DNA of 64,000 nucleotides. Origin: Staphylococcus equorum (lineage in GTDB: Bacteria > Bacillota > Bacilli > Staphylococcales > Staphylococcaceae). The notes under the pieces were generated by a model. It was not told the DNA's origin. It did no database searches and saw nothing but the letters and a program-made list of their open reading frames with translations. The position numbers and the translations under genes were made by a program. Shown piece after piece: positions 1 through 8,365 of the stretch (the first letter of the stretch is position 1; every line of letters begins with the position of its first letter). The stretch covers positions 41,390 to 105,389 of the forward strand of contig NZ_LNNB01000012.1 of NCBI RefSeq assembly GCF_001747895.1, in the 5' to 3' direction.

Positions 1-108
1 AAGGAAACCAAAAATCTCCCCTTTTTTCACAGTGAAATTCATATCTTTAATTGCTATTTTGTTTTTAAATGACTTTGTTACATGATTCATTTCAATTATG
101 TGTTCCAT
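1..108 (-). CDS. ABC transporter ATP-binding protein (N-terminal fragment, cut by window edge)
   Basis: The first 36 codons of a protein that continues past the left edge. The start MEHIIEMNHVTKSFKNK followed by an aromatic-glycine stretch (KGEIFGFL) is the classic beginning of an ABC ATPase of the drug/lipid exporter type; Walker A would lie just beyond the edge. A perfect GGAGG sits 7 bases upstream of the ATG. It follows the LytTR regulator gene on the same strand, so the two probably form a regulator-exporter operon. Substrate cannot be inferred. Confidence 0.8.
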   Translation of the reverse strand, partial: MEHIIEMNHVTKSFKNKIAIKDMNFTVKKGEIFGFL

Positions 109-141
109 TAAATTACCTCCTTTTGAATTAACTTCAGCATA

Positions 142-153
142 GCGTGTTCACGC
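142..153. promoter_or_regulatory. Short inverted repeat between LytTR gene and ABC gene
   Basis: GCGTG-TT-CACGC in the 95-base gap between the two genes. It may be an operator or small hairpin in the intergenic RNA. Nearby GACGTTCAA and (other strand) ATACGTTACA loosely resemble LytTR half-sites, but the match is weak. Confidence 0.3.
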
Positions 154-203
154 GAATCTGACGTTCAAAAGAAGGTGAAATGTAACGTATAAGTGTTGAA
201 TGG

Positions 204-1136
204 TTACTCATTAATATTGAAAAATCGTTCTATTTCTTTTGCTTTCTGCCTAGATAAAGGGATTAGCATTTCCTTAGTATTATTGAGTCGTATCGAATAG
301 TTGTTTTTAGACCAAGAAATAATTTCACTGACTTTTTGTAAGTTTACGATATAAGAACGATGACATCTATAAAAACCGTAAGGAACAATAATCGTTTCAA
401 TAGATTGTAAAGTCGTATCATGGGTATATTGTTCATTACCTACATGTATAACCACTTTGCCATCTTGACCTTCTAAGTAATCAATGTCGATAGGATCTAA
501 AAATAACGTTTTTTCATTAGTTTTAACTGTTAAACGTTTGATTTGTTGACGCTCTAATTGGTTGCTGTCGCTTATATCTTGCTGATGATTGGGTTCATAT
601 TGTGATATTTCTATAGGTTTAAATGTTTTTTCAGTAAGGCGATAACAATTGTTGCTGATAAGTAATGCTTCCTCTGTGTGATTTGTTAATGTAATAATTG
701 AATTGTACTTGCTGAGTTCATTGAGTAAGTTGAGTACGGTGTGTTTTGTTTCAATAGAGACATTTTGTAAAGGTTCTTTAATAATAAATTTCGTTTCAGG
801 TACAAGGAATAATTTTGCTAAATGGACGAGTTTAAGTTCAGATGTTGTGAGCTTTTTAATTTTCTTGTGGTTGAAGGAGAATAACTTACATTCATAAAGG
901 ACTGTATCTAAGGATAATTTTGAATCGTACCACTTACACCAAAATTTAATGATTTCTTTTACTGATAGTCGCTCTGGTAGTGGTGCTTTAAGCGTGTATG
1001 TCTTGAATCCACTCGTATCTTGATTGAGTTCTATAATCGAATTTTGAAACTCATCTTCTGTGACAATAGTAGCTAAATCATTTTGAAGTTCAACTAATCT
1101 ATTATCTTTTACAAATAATTCTATGTGTTTAACCAT
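204..1136 (-). CDS. LytTR-family transcriptional regulator with degenerate ABC-ATPase-like N-terminal region
   Basis: 310 aa. The last ~105 residues are a LytTR DNA-binding domain (FLDPIDIDYLEGQDGKV, then the YRCHRSYIVN segment typical of the family). The middle (about residues 90-175) reads like the second half of an ABC ATPase without catalytic residues: LTTSELKLVHLAKLF stands where the signature helix would be, FIIKEPLQNVS where Walker B would be, and ITLTNHTEEA resembles the H-loop region. There is no receiver domain, so this is not a normal response regulator. AGGAGT lies 7 bases before the ATG. It is followed by an ABC ATPase gene, suggesting control of that exporter. The ABC-like reading is inference from pattern. 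Confidence 0.75.
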   Translation of the reverse strand: MVKHIELFVKDNRLVELQNDLATIVTEDEFQNSIIELNQDTSGFKTYTLKAPLPERLSVKEIIKFWCKWYDSKLSLDTVLYECKLFSFNHKKIKKLTTSELKLVHLAKLFLVPETKFIIKEPLQNVSIETKHTVLNLLNELSKYNSIITLTNHTEEALLISNNCYRLTEKTFKPIEISQYEPNHQQDISDSNQLERQQIKRLTVKTNEKTLFLDPIDIDYLEGQDGKVVIHVGNEQYTHDTTLQSIETIIVPYGFYRCHRSYIVNLQKVSEIISWSKNNYSIRLNNTKEMLIPLSRQKAKEIERFFNINE

Positions 1137-1213
1137 AAATAATACTCCTATAGTGTATTTATAAAACAGTATAACAAGCTATAGTGATAATGTGTGAGAT
1201 TTTTATGAAAAAA

Positions 1214-1241
1214 AGACCTATTTACAGTTTGAAATAGGTCT
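1214..1241 (-). terminator. Rho-independent terminator of the small HTH gene
   Basis: AGACCTATTT and its exact inverted copy AAATAGGTCT around an 8-base loop, followed on the minus strand by a run of eight T. Confidence 0.8.
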
Positions 1242-1289
1242 CGTATTTTTTAGAAGTATAAAGTTACTAAAGAAGGTTTTAGCACTTAA

Positions 1290-1643
1290 TTACATGAATG
1301 ATTGTGTTATCCACCAAATCATTGCAGCAACAGGAAAGAACAACCACCAGTAACCTGCTAGGAATTCCCAACCATTCATAGCAGGTTTCTCTTTATCATC
1401 TGAAACAGGTTGCTGATATGTTTCAATAATTGTATGTTTAAGTTGCTTGTCTTCTTTAATGAGTTCATCTAATGAGATGTCGAATAGATCGCTCATTTTA
1501 ATTAACATATCAATGCTCGGATAGACTTTATTTAATTCCCATTTTGAAATACTTTGGCGTGAAATGTTAAGTATTTCGGCTAAATCATCTTGAGACCAAT
1601 TTTTTTGTTCTCTTTGCTCTTTAATCTTTTTACCAATTTCCAT
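1290..1643 (-). CDS. Small Cro/C1-type HTH protein with C-terminal membrane segment
   Basis: 117 aa. Residues ~1-60 form an XRE-type helix-turn-helix (WSQDDLAEILNISRQSISKWE). After a short linker, the last ~25 residues (FLAGYWWLFFPVAAMIWWI) are a single Trp-rich membrane span, so it is probably a membrane-tethered regulator. I chose the ATG at 1643 because AAAGGA lies 10-11 bases upstream; an in-frame GTG at 1652 sits almost on the Shine-Dalgarno. It has its own terminator. A perfect CTGTCG-caa-CGACAG dyad 70-80 bases upstream is a possible self-operator. Target genes are unknown. Confidence 0.75.
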   Translation of the reverse strand: MEIGKKIKEQREQKNWSQDDLAEILNISRQSISKWELNKVYPSIDMLIKMSDLFDISLDELIKEDKQLKHTIIETYQQPVSDDKEKPAMNGWEFLAGYWWLFFPVAAMIWWITQSFM

Positions 1644-1710
1644 ATCAACCACATCCTTTGTTTAAAGTTAATCTATTACATGTTCAGCGTCACGAACTTA
1701 ATGTTATTGT

Positions 1711-1725
1711 CTGTCGCAACGACAG
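1711..1725. promoter_or_regulatory. Perfect dyad upstream of small HTH gene
   Basis: CTGTCG-caa-CGACAG; it overlaps a second dyad GCAAC-gacag-GTTGC. Position 5' of an XRE regulator suggests an operator. No experimental support. Confidence 0.35.
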
Positions 1726-1857
1726 GTTGCAATCGCGTGTTTATCATCATTATCAGTTTTTGAAAATTAAATATGTATAAGATTGATTTATGTTCACAGG
1801 GATTTATGAACAACCTCTTTAATGTAATAATACCCATTTCATTCTATTATAATAAAA

Positions 1858-1885
1858 AACTGACTAAGTTATAACTTAGTCAGTT
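1858..1885 (-). terminator. Terminator of the catalase gene
   Basis: A perfect 28-base palindrome (AACTGACTAAGTT repeated inverted) followed on the minus strand by TTTTTTATT, 20 bases after the catalase stop codon. Confidence 0.85.
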
Positions 1886-1904
1886 AATAATAATTTTGAA
1901 TTTT

Positions 1905-3896
1905 TTATCTATCCCAGTATCTTGCTCTATCAAAAGCTTGCACAATTGTATTAGGATCATCCGATACGAAAACACCAGGTGCTGCTAAATTCAATTTGGC
2001 ATCTGCTAAATTTGTCGCAGCTGTTTGGCTAACAATTAATGGTTTATTGTGTTTATAAGTGAGTTCTGCAAACTCCTCGACAGGTGGAAGTATGTCGCTA
2101 CCATCTGAAAGTACAATTAAGCTATCAAATAAAGTTGGATGAGCAGTATCAAATGTTTCAGTGATACCGTAGTCTTCTGAGATATCTTTAGGATGTTGTC
2201 CCACAAATGCGTAGTTTAATTTATGTTCAGTGAACGTTTTAGCGTATGATTTTAGTGTGTCAGCACTAATATCGCCATTTACTGCAACAGCTACAGAATG
2301 TCCAGCTAATGGGATGTCGAATTTTTCCATTGTTAGTTTACTATCTTTTGCGTCTGATTGGACTTCTTCATTTTCTGCGGGCACTTCCACACCTACATTT
2401 TTAGCTACACGTTCGGCTAATGTGCGGTCAACCTTGTTCAATTGGTTAACAGCATTTTGTTTAACCATAACCGATTTACACATACCGATTTCAAATGAAA
2501 AGCCATCTACGGTATGATCAAATTCAGGCTGAGTCAGACTGTTTAAATAAAGTTTGGCTTGGCTATAATAATCTTTGAAACTTTCACTGCGTTTTTGAAT
2601 CTTGCGGCCTTCAACTTTTTCTTGATAGTGCTCATAACCACCTTCTTCTTTTGGCGTTGTATGAGGGTCATTATTATTCAGTGCATTTTTATGATACGCA
2701 ACTTGTCCCTTGTTTACACTTGTTTGGTGCATACCTTCTCTTTGGTTGTTGTGTACTTCATTCACAGGACGGTTAATTGGAATTTGATTAAAGTTTGGAC
2801 CACCTAATCTCGTGATTTGTGTATCTGTATAAGAGAATAAACGTCCTTGTAATAATGGGTCGTTAGAAAAGTCGATACCTGGCACAATATGACCTGGATG
2901 GAATGCAGCTTGTTCTGTTTCATCAAACACATTCGTAACATTTTGGTTTAACGTCATTTTACCAACTCTTTGTACTGGAACGTCATCTTCAGGCCAAATT
3001 TTTGTCGGGTCTAAAATATCAAAATCAAAGTCAAATTCTTGTTCGGGACGAATAATTTGTAGGCCTAATTCCCATTCAGGATAATCGCCTTTTTCGATAG
3101 ATTCGTAAAGGTCTTTACGATGAAAGTCAACGTCTTTACCATGTAGAATTTGTGCTTCATCCCATACGAGAGACTCTAGCCCTTGAAGTGGTTTCCAATG
3201 GAATTTAACAAAATAAGACTGTCCCTCGCTATTAACAAGGCGGAACGTATGCACGCCGAAACCTTCGACTTGTCTGAAATCTTTAGGTATCCCGCGATCA
3301 CTCATAGCCCATACAGCGGTATGTGTAGATTCTGGGTTTTGAGCAAAGAAATCCCAAAATGTATCATGTGCAGTACCACCTTGAGGCATTTCGTTATGTG
3401 GTTCAGGTTTAACTGCGTGAATTAAATCTGGGAATTTGATTGCGTCTTGTATGAAAAACACTGGTATATCGTTACCTACTAGATCGAAAATACCTTCATC
3501 TGTATAAAATTTTGTCGCAAAGCCACGGACGTCTCTAACTGTATCAGGAGAGCCTTTAGAACCTTGAACTGTGGAAAATCTAACGAATAGTGGCGTTGTT
3601 TTCTCGGGGTGAGTTAAAAAGTCGGCTGAAGTATATTTCGATAAATCTTCATAAACTTGAAATTCTCCATGTGCACCAAAGCCACGGGCATGTACAACAC
3701 GTTCTGGGATTCGTTCATGATCGAAGTGCATGATTTTTTCTCTGAAATGGAAATCTTCTAATAAGCTAGGACCACGTTCACCAACAGTTAGCGTGTTTTC
3801 ATCTTCACTTACTTTGACACCATTATTAGTCGTCATTGCTTTATCGTCATTGCTTTTTTCTACTTCATTTAATTGATCTTTCTTTTTATTGCTCAT
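1905..3896 (-). CDS. katE: Large-subunit monofunctional catalase (clade 2)
   Basis: 663 aa, the length of large-subunit haem catalases rather than the ~500-aa KatA. It breaks down hydrogen peroxide in the cytoplasm. Visible: the active-site His motif RVVHARGFGAHG (residues ~62-73), the proximal haem ligand motif RLFSYTDTQ with its Tyr, and a C-terminal class I glutamine-amidotransferase/DJ-1-like extra domain (~residues 525-663) found only in this clade. The N-terminus is a polar tail. Start ATG has AGGGGGT just upstream. It stands alone with its own terminator. The symbol follows Bacillus KatE by type; the exact staphylococcal name is uncertain. Confidence 0.92.
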   Translation of the reverse strand: MSNKKKDQLNEVEKSNDDKAMTTNNGVKVSEDENTLTVGERGPSLLEDFHFREKIMHFDHERIPERVVHARGFGAHGEFQVYEDLSKYTSADFLTHPEKTTPLFVRFSTVQGSKGSPDTVRDVRGFATKFYTDEGIFDLVGNDIPVFFIQDAIKFPDLIHAVKPEPHNEMPQGGTAHDTFWDFFAQNPESTHTAVWAMSDRGIPKDFRQVEGFGVHTFRLVNSEGQSYFVKFHWKPLQGLESLVWDEAQILHGKDVDFHRKDLYESIEKGDYPEWELGLQIIRPEQEFDFDFDILDPTKIWPEDDVPVQRVGKMTLNQNVTNVFDETEQAAFHPGHIVPGIDFSNDPLLQGRLFSYTDTQITRLGGPNFNQIPINRPVNEVHNNQREGMHQTSVNKGQVAYHKNALNNNDPHTTPKEEGGYEHYQEKVEGRKIQKRSESFKDYYSQAKLYLNSLTQPEFDHTVDGFSFEIGMCKSVMVKQNAVNQLNKVDRTLAERVAKNVGVEVPAENEEVQSDAKDSKLTMEKFDIPLAGHSVAVAVNGDISADTLKSYAKTFTEHKLNYAFVGQHPKDISEDYGITETFDTAHPTLFDSLIVLSDGSDILPPVEEFAELTYKHNKPLIVSQTAATNLADAKLNLAAPGVFVSDDPNTIVQAFDRARYWDR

Positions 3897-4034
3897 TAAA
3901 ATACCCCCTATCTTTACGTACAGTTAGTGTTTTCCACGTTACGATAAAGAGAAACATATCTATGAGTTAAATGAATTATTTTAAATGATTTATAAATTAT
4001 AGTATGCATAGTGAGAAGATTATATGTGAGAGAT

Positions 4035-4137
4035 TGTCGACAAGACTCCGACTTTGTTGGCAGTTTTTGTGCACGTTTTCCTTGGTACAGACTTAGACTG
4101 TGGGCTTCGGCTACTGCATTTTCTGTAGGAGTCGACC
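4035..4137. repeat. Structured GC-richer block bounded by GTCGAC palindromes (possible dispersed repeat or RNA)
   Basis: Two GTCGAC palindromes flank ACTCC...GGAGT arms, with further inner pairings (GGCAGT/ACTGC, ACAG/CTGT, GGGCTTCGGCT tetraloop-like). It is clearly less AT-rich than its surroundings. The look is that of an intergenic repeat unit or non-coding RNA rather than a gene. Not identified. Confidence 0.35.
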
Positions 4138-4168
4138 CAAGCACTACCATTTTTAAAGAAAAATACTA

Positions 4169-4200
4169 TAAAAAAACCAAATGCCTTTATAGCACTTGGT
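4169..4200 (-). terminator. Terminator of the hydratase gene
   Basis: ACCAAaTGC / GCAcTTGGT hairpin followed on the minus strand by TTTTTTT. Confidence 0.8.
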
Positions 4201-4235
4201 TTGTCTACATTCTGTGACATGAGTGAAAGGGGAGT

Positions 4236-5015
4236 CTAGTCCACAAATGTGACATCCACTTGTCCTACATTGCTATATTCCACTTTATAAGATCCTAGTT
4301 CTACTGGAATAGGCGATATAAAGGTACCTGAAGAAATGATATGACCTTTGTGTAATTTTTTATCGTGCGTTGCGAGTTTTTGTGCAAGCCATTTAACAGA
4401 CTCGATTGGGTTGCCAAGTACTTCTGTAGAATCGCCTTCATGTTCTACTATTCCGTTATACGATAGTTTCATATGGATGTTTGCAAAATCTTCATATGAC
4501 AGAGGCTCAATTGTTTCACCAACAACAATTAATCCTGTCGCAGTGTTGTCTGCTAATAAATCACCTAAAGTAAAATTAGGAAACCAATTTTTGTAGCGTG
4601 CATCGGGTATTTCAATACCTGGTGCAACTTTAACGCTAGATAGGACTTCTTCATTTGTTGGATTAGAAGATAAATCTTTCGTTAGAATAAACATAATTTC
4701 TGGTTCAATTAAAGGTGAAAATAGACTTGAAAGTGATACAGAGCCATTGCTTTCTACAATTTTAGAAGAAAGTATTGTGCCATAAGCTGGCTCATCAGTA
4801 TTAGCGATACTTTGTGTTGCTGCACTTGTCATACTTACTTTATAGCCGGCGATATTGGATTGATCAACGTCTTTAAGTTTATCGATAAGTAAATCCTGTG
4901 TTTGGTATGCTTCTCGTTCACTGATATTGTACGTGTGACTAACAAAATCTATGGGTTCGTGCTGTTTAAAGGCTTCAAACAATGCATCTGCGACAGTTGT
5001 ATTGGCTTGTGTCAT
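4236..5015 (-). CDS. 2-oxopent-4-enoate hydratase / FAH-superfamily protein (MhpD-like)
   Basis: 259 aa with the whole-length pattern of 2-keto-4-pentenoate hydratases and 4-oxalocrotonate decarboxylases: GYKVSMTSAATQ near residue 58, PLIEPEIMFIL with the metal-binding acidic pair (E-x-E) around 105, and a C-terminal SSGTFISPIPVE. Such enzymes add water to 2-oxo-pentenoates in meta-cleavage pathways, but no aromatic-degradation genes lie nearby, so the true substrate is open. AAAGGAG is 12 bases before the ATG. Monocistronic, divergent from nfrA. Confidence 0.8.
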   Translation of the reverse strand: MTQANTTVADALFEAFKQHEPIDFVSHTYNISEREAYQTQDLLIDKLKDVDQSNIAGYKVSMTSAATQSIANTDEPAYGTILSSKIVESNGSVSLSSLFSPLIEPEIMFILTKDLSSNPTNEEVLSSVKVAPGIEIPDARYKNWFPNFTLGDLLADNTATGLIVVGETIEPLSYEDFANIHMKLSYNGIVEHEGDSTEVLGNPIESVKWLAQKLATHDKKLHKGHIISSGTFISPIPVELGSYKVEYSNVGQVDVTFVD

Positions 5016-5181
5016 GAAATATTAGCACTCCTTTTTCAGAATATTGTTACTATTATACTAACCATAAACTTAATTACTTTCAAATCTTTTAAGAAAGGTG
5101 AAAAATGGGTAAACATAATATAAGCAATCAAAATATGCTTTTGGTAAGATATGGATATATTTCATAAAGAGGAGCGATAGC

Positions 5182-5937
5182 ATGTCTGATCACGTGTACA
5201 ACTTATTGAAAAAACACCATTCAGTAAGAAATTTTAAGAAAGAACCTATTCCAGAAGAGCATATTAAACAACTTGTTGAGGCAGGGCAAAGCGCTTCGAC
5301 TTCTAGTTATTTACAAACTTATTCCATTATAGGTATAGAAGATCCTGAGATAAAAGAAGATTTAAAAGAAGTATCTGGGCAGGCTTATGTCGTAGAAAAT
5401 GGCTATTTGTTTGTTTTTGTAATGGATTATTATAGACACTCAATAGTGAATGAAGATTCCAAGCATCAAATGGAGACATCATTTGAATCTGCGGAAGGCT
5501 TGCTTGTTGGTACAATAGATGCAACGTTAGTAGCACAAAATATCGCTGCTACAGCAGAGGATATGGGCTATGGAATTGTTTATCTAGGCTCATTAAGAAA
5601 TGATGTTGAACGAGTTAAAGAAGTATTAGACCTACCCGAGCATACTTTCCCTCTATTTGGTATGGCACTTGGTATACCTGAAGATGAGGAAGATGGTAGC
5701 CCGAAACCGCGTTTACCGTTTGAACATGTTTTTCATCGTGATAGATATAATAGCGATAAGGACGAGCAAAAAGAAGCATTACAAAGATATGATCAAACCG
5801 TAAGTGATTATTACAAATCGCGTACAAACGGTGAACGTAGTGAAACATGGTCTAATCAAATTGCGAATTTTATGAGCGCAAAACAAAGATTAGATATGTT
5901 AGATCAATTGAATAGAGCAGGTTTTATTAGAAAATAA
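5182..5937 (+). CDS. nfrA: NADPH-dependent flavin oxidoreductase NfrA
   Basis: 251 aa, closely matching the staphylococcal NfrA pattern from end to end (MSDHVYNLLKKHHSVRNFK, GQSASTSSYLQTYSIIG, AAEDMGYGIVYLGSLRN). FMN-dependent enzyme of the nitroreductase superfamily that uses NADPH to reduce FMN, nitro compounds and disulfides; in S. aureus it is linked to disulfide/oxidative stress. The N-terminal HSVRNF and the GMAxGxP region (GMALGIPED) are the usual FMN-fold marks. GAGGAG lies 7 bases upstream. Gene divergent from the hydratase. Confidence 0.95.
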   Translation: MSDHVYNLLKKHHSVRNFKKEPIPEEHIKQLVEAGQSASTSSYLQTYSIIGIEDPEIKEDLKEVSGQAYVVENGYLFVFVMDYYRHSIVNEDSKHQMETSFESAEGLLVGTIDATLVAQNIAATAEDMGYGIVYLGSLRNDVERVKEVLDLPEHTFPLFGMALGIPEDEEDGSPKPRLPFEHVFHRDRYNSDKDEQKEALQRYDQTVSDYYKSRTNGERSETWSNQIANFMSAKQRLDMLDQLNRAGFIRK

Positions 5938-6006
5938 TAGTATAGCAAGATAGCTAAAGTGTTTCATTTTCACAAACTCATTACATTAAGGAAGGGGTTG
6001 GTTAAG

Positions 6007-6588
6007 TTGAGCATGTTTAATAGATTTTTTAGAAAAAAACCGGATGAGATTGATGGACGTGACATAAATAATCAATATATTTATTCATCTGAGAGCAAAC
6101 TAACCCCGGAAGAAGCGCAAAAGTATTGGGCGAAAATGGCGCAAAAAGTACTTGTCACAGCAATCAATTCAGTAGATCATACAGCTGAGCGCATATTTAT
6201 TTTAATCACCTTTGATGAGAAAGATTCGACAATCGATTTGTTTTTTCAAATGGATGGTCAACTCAGAATGTGGAATGACTTGGATAATGAAACACATAAA
6301 AAGGTTATTTCAGGTAGTATCGTTTCTCAAGCACCGAATTTAGTGAAACAAGTGAATTGTTTATACGATAGTGTAGACAAAGTTAGGTTAGCATATGCTC
6401 AAATTCAATATGAATTTGAAAGTAAAGCTTGGTATTTACATGATGTTACTCAAGAAAGTGTCGAAGCATATTTGGAAAAAGATCCCGCTTTTTTAAAATG
6501 GTTTGATGATGTGTCGAAAGAAATTGATGCAATTCCACTAGATGGTAAAGAAAGAATCACTTGGGGGCCATTCAAACCAGAATACTAG
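6007..6588 (+). CDS. Hypothetical protein, possibly YezG/DUF600-like
   Basis: 193 aa if started at the TTG (6007) that sits 9 bases after AGGAAGGGG; the ATG at 6013 is the alternative. No signal peptide or membrane span. The body alternates acidic helices with short beta-like segments (AERIFILITFDEKDSTIDL, WNDLDNETH), which is reminiscent of the staphylococcal YezG/DUF600 immunity-type proteins, but I cannot confirm it. It follows nfrA by about 70 bases and ends at a strong bidirectional terminator, so it may be co-transcribed with nfrA. Confidence 0.65.
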   Translation: MSMFNRFFRKKPDEIDGRDINNQYIYSSESKLTPEEAQKYWAKMAQKVLVTAINSVDHTAERIFILITFDEKDSTIDLFFQMDGQLRMWNDLDNETHKKVISGSIVSQAPNLVKQVNCLYDSVDKVRLAYAQIQYEFESKAWYLHDVTQESVEAYLEKDPAFLKWFDDVSKEIDAIPLDGKERITWGPFKPEY

Positions 6589-6598
6589 ATAAAATAAA

Positions 6599-6644
6599 AA
6601 CCTTCCTAAACAACGTGAAATCACACGGTTTGGGAAGGTTTTTT
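6599..6644. terminator. Bidirectional terminator between convergent genes
   Basis: AACCTTCC-t-AAAC / GTTT-g-GGAAGGTT hairpin with T-runs on both strands, serving the 6007 gene and the convergent tcyP. Confidence 0.85.
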
Positions 6645-6709
6645 ACATATTTAATTTTAATTATAGTTAGAACTATTAATGAGCAGGGATAGTTCTGGTT
6701 AAAGGCTGA

Positions 6710-8089
6710 TTAGCCAGTAATTTCACCATATTCTTCTGAGTTATATGCGTCTTTATCTAAGTTGTCTGTCAGTTTAGCTGTACCTGTACCTGCAAGTAAA
6801 GAGTCATTGACGTTCAATGCAGTACGACCCATATCAATTAAGGGTTCTACAGAAATTAACACACCTGCAAGTGCTACAGGTAAGTTCAGTGTAGACAATA
6901 CGATGATTGAAGCAAACGTTGCGCCACCACCAACACCAGCTACACCAAATGAACTAATAATGACAACGCCGATAACTGCCAATATAAATTGTAAGTTAAC
7001 TTCCACACCGGCAGCAGGTGCCACCATGACAGCTAACATAGCTGGATAAATACCCGCACAACCATTTTGTCCGATAGATAAACCAAATGAGGCGGAGAAA
7101 TTAGCGATACCGTCTGGTACACCTAAACGATTTTTTTGAGTTTGTACGTTAAGTGGCAATGAACCTGCACTTGAACGAGACGTAAAGGCGAAGAGTAATA
7201 CTTCACCCGTTTTCTTAACAAAAGTAACAGGGTTTAAACCTAATCCTGTAACAATAAGTAAGTGAATGATATACATTACGATAAGGGCTGCATAAGATGC
7301 GAGCACAAATTTACCTAATGTCCATATAGCACCGAAGTCACTTGTGGCAATCGTTGATGTCATAATCGCTAAAATACCATAAGGTGTTAAGCGTAATACG
7401 AACGTTACAATCGCCATTACTAGGTTATACAATGCATCGATACCACGTTTTAAGATATTTCCACTTTCAGGTTGTTTACGCATTACACGTAAGAATGCAA
7501 AACCAATAAATGCAGCAAATATAACGACTGCAATAGTAGAAGTTGTACGTTGACCTGTGAAATCTAAGAATGGATTACTTGGTAGTAACTCTAAGATTTG
7601 CTGTGGCAATGTATTGGCAGTCATGTCTTTAGCCTGACTTGCGAGTTCGCCACCTCTTGAACTTTCAGCACTTCCTAAATCGATAGATGAAGCATCTAAG
7701 CCAAAAACAAGGGCAGAGACAATACCAACGATAGCTGCGATAGCTACTGTACCGATTAAGAACATGAAAATATAAATGCCTATTTTAGCAAATTTTTCTC
7801 CAATTTGAATTTTAGTGAAAGCTGAAACGATTGAAATAAAGATTAAGGGCATTACTATCATTTGTAATAATGAGATATAGCCATCTCCGACAATACTAAA
7901 CCAGTCTGTTGTTTGTTTAGTAATCGTAGAATCCACACCATAAATTAGATGAATGAAAATACCATAAATGATACCTACGCCTAAAGCACTGAAAACACGT
8001 TTTGGAAATGATACGTGTCGTTTAGCCATTACATATAATCCGATGAGGAAGGCCACAAAAATGACGATGTTAAGAATTGTTAATAACAT
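6710..8089 (-). CDS. tcyP: L-cystine uptake symporter TcyP
   Basis: 459 aa, member of the dicarboxylate/amino acid:cation symporter family and matching TcyP of Bacillus and staphylococci. About eight membrane helices plus re-entrant loops; the serine-rich segment FTSRSSAGSLPLNVQ (~residues 299-313) and the later hydrophobic GGGATFA hairpin are family hallmarks. Imports L-cystine as a sulfur source across the cytoplasmic membrane. The Shine-Dalgarno is weak (AGGT). No S-box or CymR-type site could be identified in the ~275 bases upstream. Confidence 0.93.
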   Translation of the reverse strand: MLLTILNIVIFVAFLIGLYVMAKRHVSFPKRVFSALGVGIIYGIFIHLIYGVDSTITKQTTDWFSIVGDGYISLLQMIVMPLIFISIVSAFTKIQIGEKFAKIGIYIFMFLIGTVAIAAIVGIVSALVFGLDASSIDLGSAESSRGGELASQAKDMTANTLPQQILELLPSNPFLDFTGQRTTSTIAVVIFAAFIGFAFLRVMRKQPESGNILKRGIDALYNLVMAIVTFVLRLTPYGILAIMTSTIATSDFGAIWTLGKFVLASYAALIVMYIIHLLIVTGLGLNPVTFVKKTGEVLLFAFTSRSSAGSLPLNVQTQKNRLGVPDGIANFSASFGLSIGQNGCAGIYPAMLAVMVAPAAGVEVNLQFILAVIGVVIISSFGVAGVGGGATFASIIVLSTLNLPVALAGVLISVEPLIDMGRTALNVNDSLLAGTGTAKLTDNLDKDAYNSEEYGEITG

Positions 8090-8319
8090 AAAGCAGGACC
8101 TACACTTTCATAATTTAATTTTTTAATTCCGATAAGCATACTAAGGATATTAGAAAAGTTAATAATATTCAAGTCTATTTTGCAAGAAAATTTGAAAATG
8201 AAAATGACTTTATATTCTGACAATAATGAAATGCAGTGAGACACTGCTATGAAGATGTTTTTGTGGGTGAAGAAAGGGGTGAGGAGAGAAGATTGATATA
8301 CTGGATAATTATATAAAAA

Positions 8320-8346
8320 AACCATCCCTTGATTGTTGGGATGGTT
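8320..8346 (-). terminator. Terminator of the coiled-coil protein gene
   Basis: AACCATCCC / GGGATGGTT hairpin with a minus-strand TTTTTTT run. Confidence 0.85.
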
Positions 8347-8365
8347 AAAATAAATTAGATTTTCT

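Larger units (their letters stand above)
3897..4235. other. 339-base intergenic region with a structured element
   Basis: Holds the catalase promoter region (AT-rich, no site I can name with confidence), a long imperfect fold (see 4035-4137) and the terminator of the hydratase gene. Short ORFs across it on both strands show no protein-like composition, and I do not call them genes. Confidence 0.5.

Noticed and set aside
3960..4010. PerR box before the catalase gene
   Set aside because: AT-rich dyad-like sequence, but too many mismatches to TTATAATNATTATAA.
3914..4220. Several 66-78-codon ORFs upstream of catalase
   Set aside because: They cross a structured non-coding block on both strands and lack ribosome sites.
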